Below, in pieces: positions 23,117 through 27,406 of a stretch of DNA of 27,406 bases (positions are counted from its first letter, which is position 1; each line of letters begins with the position of its first letter). This DNA is from UBA4735 sp035935465 (GTDB lineage Bacteria > Chloroflexota > Limnocylindria > P2-11E). The stretch is taken from positions 1-27,406 of the forward strand of contig DASYXA010000077.1 in assembly GCA_035935465.1 (NCBI GenBank), written 5' to 3'. The notes beneath the pieces are model-generated. The model saw only the letters and a list, made by a program, of their open reading frames with translations, had not been told where the DNA came from and made no database searches. Position numbers and translations under genes: made by a program.

Positions 23117-23368
23117 GTGGCGGAGGAGCGGATCGCGGCGCTTGCGATCGAGTTCATCGCGTTCTGCTTCCAGCGCCGCTCGGTCGGGTGGCCTCAGCTC
23201 TATGACGAGATGTGCTACGTGGCCGGGAATCGCCTGTACAAGGGCCTCGGCTACGACGAGCTACGGGAGGCGGGACTCGACTTCACGCTCTCGGGACTGG
23301 CGCGGACGAGCCGCGTCACGGCCGAGGTGACCAGATCCATGCGCCACGAGGCGGCACTGGCGAGCTAG
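23117..23368 (+). CDS. Conserved-looking 83-residue protein of unknown function
   Basis: The protein begins at GTG 23117, preceded by GGAAGGGA at proper spacing. It is compact and globular-looking: an amphipathic first helix (ERIAALAIEFIAFCFQRR), then SVGWPQLYDEMCYVAGNRLYKGLGYDEL with several aromatic residues, and a helical end (SRVTAEVTRSMRHEAALAS). Two cysteines are present but no metal motif. I do not recognise a family. A well-placed ribosome-binding site and an intrinsic terminator 29 bp after the stop argue for a real transcription unit. The frame is open further upstream, but that part runs through the DnaA-box-like array and is unlikely to be translated. Location between the array and tRNA-Asp gives no firm clue. 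Confidence 0.7.
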   Translation: MAEERIAALAIEFIAFCFQRRSVGWPQLYDEMCYVAGNRLYKGLGYDELREAGLDFTLSGLARTSRVTAEVTRSMRHEAALAS

Positions 23369-23396
23369 CCCGCGCGACGTTGGCCACACCGGCAGG

Positions 23397-23435
23397 GGCG
23401 GCGAGTGAAAGGAAGCGCACTCGCCGCCTCTTTCT
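23397..23435 (+). terminator. Intrinsic terminator
   Basis: A perfect 11-bp stem (23397-23407 GGCGGCGAGTG with 23418-23428 CACTCGCCGCC) encloses a ten-base loop and is followed by TCTTTCT. It ends the transcript of the 83-residue protein and separates it from tRNA-Asp. Confidence 0.88.
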
Positions 23436-23509
23436 GTCTCCGGCGGCATTGGTGAGAGAATGGATGCGCGCAGGGGAGTGCGGGCGGAAGAACCCCGTAT
23501 TTCCGCCAC

Positions 23510-23583
23510 GGTCCCGTGGTGCAGCGGCCTAGCATACGTCCCTGTCAAGGACGAGATCGCCGGTTCGAATCCGGTCGGGACCG
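23510..23583 (+). tRNA. tRNA-Asp (anticodon GUC)
   Basis: The cloverleaf is complete. The acceptor GGTCCCG pairs with CGGGACC, the D arm is GTGC...GCAT, and the anticodon stem CGTCC/GGACG encloses loop CTGTCAA with anticodon GTC. The T arm is GCCGG-TTCGAAT-CCGGT and the discriminator is G. CCA is not encoded. The 3' end (23571-23584) is repeated at 27277-27290, so the gene probably served as an integration target and remains intact. Confidence 0.96.
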
Positions 23584-23584
23584 C
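23571..23584 (+). repeat. Candidate attachment repeat, left copy (tRNA-Asp 3' end)
   Basis: The 14-mer CCGGTCGGGACCGC covers the end of the T arm, the acceptor 3' strand and one base beyond the tRNA. An identical copy in the same orientation lies at 27277-27290. tRNA 3' ends are common integration sites, and a recombinase remnant adjoins this copy. Confidence 0.5.
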
Positions 23585-24679
23585 GGCGTCGAACCGGAAG
23601 ACCGCGACCGCGAACAGCGGCGCGACATCTTTCCGGACGTCGACCTCGGTGAAGGTCCCGCGATCGATGAGGATCCGCGAGCAGATCGTCCACGTGATCC
23701 GACGCTGGACCTCCGGCGATGCCTCCTGCCAGGTCGAGGCGAAGTCCGCGGCCATCTTAGGCGCCACGAGGATCCGCCTCTCCTCCGGTAGCTGCTCGAC
23801 GCGCCCGAGCTGCGCGCGGAGGTCCGCGAGCTGGGAGCGGTAGTCATCCTCCTCGAGCGCGCCCCAGGTGAACGCGTCGGTGAGCCGCTTGATCGCGACC
23901 CCGAGCCGCGCCGCCTTCCCCGCGTCGGCGCCGTGAAGCATGTGCGCGCGCACGAGCTTCGCGATCCGCGCGCGGTCCTGGTCGCGGAGCGTCGTCGCCA
24001 TGGTCAACCAGGCCCCGAACTCGCGCTCGAGCACGACGGCCGAGACCGACGGCTGCTCGCACGCGGCGTGCTGCTGCGCGTTGCGGCAGCGCATGCGCCC
24101 CTTCGACATCGAGGTCACCTTGCCGCAGCGGCAGCGCGCCCCCGAGAGCGGGTAGGCGCGCGCCGCGACGACGGGCGAGGCGCCGCCGTGGATGCGGCAG
24201 CGCGTGCGACCCGGGGCGGGCGGCTCATCGCAGAAGAGCCCTGCGTCCTTGCCGCGGCCCCGCGCGGCGCAGCGGTCCTTGCGCGCGACCGCGACATAGC
24301 GCGCGGGCCCTGTGCGCTCGCCCTCGGGTCCGGCGATGCGCAGCAGGCGCTCCTCGTTGCGCGCGATCGCTTGGAGGTAGCCGGCCCTCGCCGCGGGCGC
24401 GACGCCCGGGCTCGCGGCCGCGGCCCAGAGCTCTCGGTTGGCCTCGTTGATCGCGGAGACGGTCTTGGCGCGCTGCGGGTCCTGGCCTTCCAACCTCTCG
24501 GCGACCCGCTCGATCTCGGCGGTCTCGACCTTGTAGCCGTGCTCGCGCGCGAGGCCTGCGCGATCTTCGCGGTCAAGGGAAAGAAGTAGCCGCCGCGTCG
24601 TCGAGACGGCCGGGCGCCTTGGCATAGCGCCCTTCGCTACGGCGGTCGCTAGGCCGACCGTGCAGTTCAGGCCGAACAA
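23585..24679 (-). pseudogene. Large serine recombinase remnant fused to an HGG-motif phage-type segment
   Basis: The frame has two parts. The upstream portion (about 24200-24500) encodes LFCDEPPAPGRTRCRIHGGAS with nearby cysteines, the C...C...HGG pattern found in small phage proteins. The downstream portion (about 23600-24190) resembles the C-terminal half of a large serine recombinase: YPLSGARCRCGKVTS and RCRNAQQHAACE as a zinc beta-ribbon, then a long coiled-coil-rich region (KRLTDAFTWGALEEDDYRSQ) and EVQRRITWTICSRILID. The N-terminal resolvase catalytic domain with its nucleophilic serine is absent, so it cannot catalyse recombination. The frame has no stop of its own before the tRNA; it runs on through antisense tRNA-Asp to 23261, which I exclude as non-coding. 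Read as a broken relic; a true fusion protein is less likely. Confidence 0.65.
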
Positions 24680-24690
24680 ACCGACTGGCT

Positions 24691-24715
24691 GGAATGGTTC
24701 CGAGTTCCTCGCGTC
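24691..24715 (+). promoter_or_regulatory. Possible ECF-type promoter of the sigma factor gene
   Basis: GGAAT at 24691-24695 and CGTC at 24712-24715 are 16 bp apart, resembling the GGAAC/CGTC architecture many ECF sigma factors recognise. It would start transcription near 24722, upstream of the sigma gene, and suggests autoregulation. Both hexamers are short, so chance is possible. Confidence 0.35.
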
Positions 24716-24728
24716 TCTATGGTCGGAG

Positions 24729-25346
24729 GTGCCACGTGGAGCGACACCCGAGACTGTGGGCGTGATCCCGTCGGCCTTGCGTCTCTCCCGACGTCCAATT
24801 CACGCGTCGAGTTCGGCACGCGAGGCGGGTTTCGAGGCGTTGTTCGAAATGCAGTTCGACCGCGTGTACGGGTTCGTCCGCTTCCGCATCAGTGACGAGG
24901 CGGCTGCTGAAGACATCACCAGCGAGGTGTTCGCCCGGGCCTGGTCGAAGCTGCGCGACCCGGACGACCGCAACGCGGCCGCGGCGTGGCTCTTCACGAC
25001 AGCGCGCCGTCTCGTAATCGACCACCACCGGCGGCATCCGTCGACGTCGCTCGGGTCGGTGGCGGAAGCCCACCACCCAGCGGGTCCTACCCCGGAGAAC
25101 GCGAGCCTCGCACATGAGCGTCTCACAGTCCTCCGTCGATGTCTCGACGCCCTCTCCGAACGTGAACGCGACGTGATCGGCCTGCGCTTCATCGCCGGGC
25201 TGCGTAACCGCGAGATCGCGGCGCTCGTCGGGACGACCGAGGGCAACGTTGCCAAGATCCTCCACCGCACCCTCCGCAAGCTGCGGGACCGTCTCGCAGC
25301 GGATGGCTACACAGCGACCGACGATCTGGGAGGAGTATCCGAATGA
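24729..25346 (+). CDS. ECF RNA polymerase sigma factor
   Basis: This is a two-domain ECF sigma factor of about 205 residues. Region 2 contains FEALFEMQFDRVYGFVRFR, EAAAEDITSEVFARAWSKL and AAAWLFTTARRLVIDHHRR, the -10 recognition and core-binding helices. Region 4 contains LDALSERERDVIGLRFIAGL and the HTH NREIAALVGTTEGNVAKILHRTLRKLR for -35 recognition. The N-terminal about 35 residues are not conserved. The frame is open from GTG 24660, and GTGs at 24756 and 24762 are also possible. I chose 24729 because the putative promoter at 24691-24715 would place the earlier start outside the message. Its stop overlaps the start of the putative anti-sigma gene (ATGA), the usual arrangement for a sigma/anti-sigma pair. 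Confidence 0.92.
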   Translation: MPRGATPETVGVIPSALRLSRRPIHASSSAREAGFEALFEMQFDRVYGFVRFRISDEAAAEDITSEVFARAWSKLRDPDDRNAAAAWLFTTARRLVIDHHRRHPSTSLGSVAEAHHPAGPTPENASLAHERLTVLRRCLDALSERERDVIGLRFIAGLRNREIAALVGTTEGNVAKILHRTLRKLRDRLAADGYTATDDLGGVSE

Positions 25347-26152
25347 GTGAGACGAACAGCCTTGATGTTGCCATCGACCGCATCCTGCGGGGCGAGCCGG
25401 TGAGCGACGCCACGAACCGGGACGAGCTGCAGGTGGCCCGCGTGCTGGCGAGCGCCGTGTCGGCGCTGCAGCCCGCGAGCGCGGCCCGCGAGCGCGTCCG
25501 TCACGCGGTGCGCGAGCGCGTCGCCGCGAGGCCTCGCGTCTGGTCGCGACTTGCGTTGCTCACGATGTCCGCACCCCGCCTGCGTGTTGCTGTGCTCGCT
25601 GCCGTGCTCCTGGTCGGCATGCTCGTCGGCAGCGCCTACGCGCTCCCGGTCCTGCTCCCGCAGATCTTCAGCATGTTCGATCCTTCAGCAGTAGAGCTGC
25701 TACAGAGCGGACGCGCCCGGGAGCTCAACATCAGCGACAGCGCCGCGGGCGTGACCATCACGGTGAACCGGGCGTACGCGGACGTACACCGGATCGTCGT
25801 GCAGTTCACTGTGGAGAATCCGCCGTCTGACCCAGGGCAGCCCTGGGACAACGGGCAGCAGGCCAAGTCACCTCTGACCACCGGCGGGAGCGTCACGCTG
25901 ACTGACGATGCCGGCCGGAAGTATGGGCATCTCCGCGCCGCGGAGAGCCCGCTCAGCAGCGGTGCTGCCTGGAGCGGCGAGCCGCTCGTCGGCGTCTACA
26001 ACTTCGATGCAACGCGAATCCCGGCGAACGCGGAACGAGTCTCGTTCCACCTGACAATCGCTGAGCTGCACGGAGTGCCCGATGCGGCGGGCGTTATCAC
26101 GCGTCTGCCTGGTCCGTGGATCTTCACGTTCACGCTGCCGGTGTCGCGTTAG
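25343..26152 (+). CDS. Putative membrane-anchored anti-sigma factor with DUF4179-like extracellular domain
   Basis: The 269-residue protein has a cytoplasmic N-terminal part of about 85 residues (LDVAIDRILRGEPVSD, ERVRHAVRERVAARP). One transmembrane helix follows (about 87-108, VAVLAAVLLVGMLVGSAYAL), then an extracellular beta-rich domain of about 160 residues (GVTITVNRAYADVHRIVVQFTV, SVTLTDDAGRKYG, VSFHLTIAEL). That outer domain resembles DUF4179, common in anti-sigma proteins of Gram-positive bacteria. No zinc-binding HxxxCxxC ZAS motif is visible in the N-terminus, so the anti-sigma role rests on topology and on the ATGA overlap with the sigma gene. It likely senses an envelope signal. It ends 48 bp from a convergent small gene. 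Confidence 0.72.
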   Translation: MSETNSLDVAIDRILRGEPVSDATNRDELQVARVLASAVSALQPASAARERVRHAVRERVAARPRVWSRLALLTMSAPRLRVAVLAAVLLVGMLVGSAYALPVLLPQIFSMFDPSAVELLQSGRARELNISDSAAGVTITVNRAYADVHRIVVQFTVENPPSDPGQPWDNGQQAKSPLTTGGSVTLTDDAGRKYGHLRAAESPLSSGAAWSGEPLVGVYNFDATRIPANAERVSFHLTIAELHGVPDAAGVITRLPGPWIFTFTLPVSR

Positions 26153-26199
26153 TCAGTCAGCCCACATCCAGAACGCCGCGTGGCGTGCCCGTCGCCCCG

Positions 26200-26406
26200 T
26201 CACGAGCGCCGCTTCGGCTCGGCGTACACGTAGGCGTTCACGCCCAGGTAGACGTCATTGCCATCAATCTGAACTCCGGTCTTCTGGTTGCCGCGCGTCG
26301 ACGCTACGACGAGCGTCTTGCCGCTCGAACTGGGGGTCGGCGCCTGGAGCGGAATGCGGATGACGAGCGTGTCGCCCTCGCGGGTCACGGCCAGATCTTC
26401 AGCCAT
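26200..26406 (-). CDS. Small phage/plasmid-type hypothetical protein
   Basis: This 68-residue protein of beta-strand character reads MAEDLAVTREGDTLVIRIPL, a Pro/Ser-rich hinge (QAPTPSSSGKT), then TLVVASTRGNQKTGVQIDGN and DVYLGVNAYVYAEPK. The combination of a KTLVVAS-type strand and a GVNAY-type strand is reminiscent of small proteins carried by phages and plasmids. I cannot name its function. I chose the ATG at 26406, which overlaps the stop of the upstream small gene by eight bases; GGAGGG lies 12 bases before it. ATG 26418 is an alternative. It is translated with its partner upstream. Confidence 0.6.
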   Translation of the reverse strand: MAEDLAVTREGDTLVIRIPLQAPTPSSSGKTLVVASTRGNQKTGVQIDGNDVYLGVNAYVYAEPKRRS

Positions 26407-26653
26407 CGGACCGGCCATCCCTCCGGGCGGCGACAACGGCCTTCTTGCCCATGAGTTCCGCCATGACGGCGATGCCTTGGCCGATGTTGCCGAACGGCAC
26501 GTTAACCCCTTGCGGGCCGTTCACAACGACGGTGCCATTCCCGCGCTTGTTGATGTAGATGTGCACGTCGAAGCTCAGCCCGTTCGCAGTCTCCGTGTGC
26601 CCGACCCGGCGCAGTCGCGCAAGGATCGTGTCTTTGCTGGTCGTGGCCTTCAT
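26399..26653 (-). CDS. Small hypothetical protein, partner of the 68-residue protein
   Basis: The 84-residue protein starts at ATG 26653, just after GGGGAGG at ideal spacing. Its N-terminus is basic (MKATTSKDTILARLRRVG), followed by strand-rich TETANGLSFDVHIYINKRGN and GTVVVNGPQGVNVPFGN, a helix (IGQGIAVMAELMGKKAVVAA) and a basic tail. The family is unknown. The Asn-Lys-Arg-Gly turn and glycine-rich loops suggest a small nucleic-acid- or protein-binding fold, a guess from composition only. The overlap with the next gene implies both proteins work together. It lies 116 bp downstream of the LuxR-type gene, with an inverted repeat between them. Confidence 0.68.
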   Translation of the reverse strand: MKATTSKDTILARLRRVGHTETANGLSFDVHIYINKRGNGTVVVNGPQGVNVPFGNIGQGIAVMAELMGKKAVVAARRDGRSDG

Positions 26654-26713
26654 CAGTCGCCTCCCCTTCCGCCGGACGGTTCGACGGGGCCGCTGGGCTG
26701 CCCCGCCTCGTGA

Positions 26714-26756
26714 CCATGATCGGCCTCTCCGTGTCCGTCGTGCGGTCCAATCATGG
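26714..26756. repeat. Inverted repeat CCATGATYGG upstream of the small gene pair
   Basis: CCATGATCGG (26714-26723) and CCAATCATGG (26747-26756) are inverted copies with one mismatch in ten, their centres 33 bp apart (about three turns). They lie between the LuxR-type gene and the start of the small gene pair, so an operator is possible. Confidence 0.4.
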
Positions 26757-26769
26757 CGCGCCCTGGGCG

Positions 26770-27048
26770 CTATGCCGAACGGCCGGCATTGAGGCGCTCG
26801 CGGACTGGGCCAAAGTCGATCCGGGACCCGCAGAAAGCGTGCACGTCGCGATGCGCGTTGACAGCGGCTGCGGCGCCGTGGACACCGAGCTTCCTGTACG
26901 CGTTCGCCGCGATGTTGCCGACCGTGTTGATCGAGATCCCGAACTCGAACGCGATCATCTTCTGCGTCATACCCCGCGCCATCCGCCCGAGGGTCGCGCA
27001 TTCGCGAGCCGTGAGCGGCCGCGGGTAGGACCTCGGCGATTGCCTCAT
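26770..27048 (-). CDS. Stand-alone LuxR/GerE-type HTH protein
   Basis: This 92-residue protein has a LuxR-type DNA-binding domain: RPLTARECATLGRMARGMTQ, then KMIAFEFGISINTVGNIAANAYRKLGV. These contain the LTxRE start, the recognition helix SxNTVxN and the RKLGV end of the family. No receiver or ligand domain precedes it, so it resembles the minimal GerE type. The C-terminus extends about 35 residues (HGAAAAVNAHRDVHAFCGSR). I chose the ATG at 27048 with GAGGG upstream; the frame remains open to GTG 27195, but the extra residues look non-coding. It may regulate the small gene pair downstream. It lies inside the putative element. Confidence 0.8.
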   Translation of the reverse strand: MRQSPRSYPRPLTARECATLGRMARGMTQKMIAFEFGISINTVGNIAANAYRKLGVHGAAAAVNAHRDVHAFCGSRIDFGPVRERLNAGRSA

Positions 27049-27406
27049 CCCTGCCGCCCTCGTGGCCCACGGGGCGACGCGGCGGTCACTGGGCGGCCCG
27101 GCACGGCCAGGCAGGTTCCGCGCGGACATCGGCCAAGAACCGCCACACGCGGCCACACGCCGGCCCAGGCGGGTAGCCTGCGGGTCATGCGGCACCCGCG
27201 GCGAGGAGCTCCATCAGATCCTCCAGGCCGCCGACAAGGACGCCGTGGATCAGAGTTCGACGCTGCGGGTCAGACCCCGGTCGGGACCGCAGATCGCGCG
27301 CTCGTCGCCGCGAGGTCTCTGGGTCGGCTCAGGCCGACCACGCCTCGGTCGTGCTCGCCGGGCTCAGGAACGGACTCGTGAACGTGATCCGGCACCCGGC
27401 GTACGG
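27049..27406. other. Right end of the island and edge sequence, no assignable gene
   Basis: No gene can be named in this 358-bp stretch. It contains the right copy of the 14-bp attachment repeat (27277-27290). A short plus-strand reading (about 27200-27270: EELHQILQAADKDAVDQSS) precedes the repeat, and in another frame after it (about 27318-27404) a stretch reads SAQADHASVVLAGLRNGLVN. Both have coding-like composition but no start, and the second may continue past the window edge. They could be pieces of one gene broken at the repeat or the start of a flanking gene. Confidence 0.4.
27277..27290 (+). repeat. Candidate attachment repeat, right copy
   Basis: CCGGTCGGGACCGC is identical to 23571-23584 in the same orientation. 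Sequence on either side differs from the tRNA, so this is not a second tRNA gene. It marks the proposed right end of the island. Confidence 0.45.

Larger units (their letters stand above)
23571..27290. mobile_element. Putative decayed integrated element at tRNA-Asp
   Basis: The interval between two copies of the 14-bp tRNA-Asp 3' end (about 3.7 kb) contains a serine-recombinase remnant beside the tRNA, an ECF sigma/anti-sigma-like pair, two small proteins of phage or plasmid character, and a stand-alone LuxR-type HTH. Gene content changes sharply from the housekeeping and SOS genes to the left. No complete integrase, structural or replication genes are present, so it is probably a remnant or satellite. 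The right boundary depends only on the 14-bp repeat. Confidence 0.5.

Noticed and set aside
23261..23583. Extension of the recombinase frame through tRNA-Asp to 23261
   Set aside because: It is the antisense of a functional tRNA and of the terminator; the TGFEPAISSLTG-type end is a known artefact of translating tRNA-Asp genes.
26173..26186. Terminator between the convergent anti-sigma-like and small genes
   Set aside because: ACGCC-GCGT-GGCGT is a five-bp stem without T tract; too weak.

Overview
This is a GC-rich bacterial chromosome segment that uses many GTG starts and several overlapping start/stop junctions. No single gene names the organism. The best guess is Chloroflexota (Limnocylindria or a similar soil/freshwater group), with a high-GC actinobacterial lineage as the alternative. 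The clues are a CxxC-x17-CxxC zinc-ribbon protein, a GAAC-N4-GTTC LexA operator, a SipW-type signal peptidase with TasA-like proteins, and apparently leaderless promoters.

From 1 to 14348 every gene is on the minus strand. In transcription order: an NAD-dependent sugar epimerase, a double zinc-ribbon protein, a DUF218/YdcF-like protein, purA, a two-helix membrane protein, a secreted-protein module (a large TasA-like protein with a proline-rich linker, a second TasA-like protein, a SipW-type signal peptidase, an Fn3/Ig-type secreted protein), then guaB, tldD, pmbA/tldE, guaA, purD and a truncated purE. Purine nucleotide synthesis is therefore spread through the segment: purA on the AMP branch, guaB and guaA on the GMP branch, purD and purE on the trunk pathway. 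A TldD/TldE protease pair lies inside it.

From 14349 to 19985 the window carries a divergent intergenic region with three GTGGAC boxes in 12-bp phase, two tandem overlapping full-length dnaB helicase genes on the plus strand, then minus-strand mscS, a small membrane protein, rplI, a TiaS-like GIDDTD-motif protein and a multi-pass membrane protein. From 20010 to 22980 lies a compact SOS operon, lexA - HTH_42/AlkZ-like protein - dinB. Its promoter overlaps a perfect LexA operator and seems to give a leaderless lexA message. A second, five-box phased GTGGAC (DnaA-box-like) array follows dinB, then a small conserved-looking protein and a strong intrinsic terminator.

From 23510 the character changes. 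A tRNA-Asp(GUC) gene is followed by what looks like a decayed integrated element of about 3.7 kb. Its ends are marked by a 14-bp direct repeat of the tRNA 3' end (23571-23584 and 27277-27290). It holds a serine-recombinase remnant whose frame runs into the tRNA, an ECF sigma factor with a membrane-anchored putative anti-sigma partner, two small phage/plasmid-like proteins and a stand-alone LuxR-type HTH protein.

The most promising less-described items are the SipW/TasA-like module with a repeated TAGTACCACCG box, the tandem dnaB pair, the helically phased DnaA-box-like arrays, the AlkZ-like gene inside the lexA-dinB operon, and the small tRNA-Asp island.
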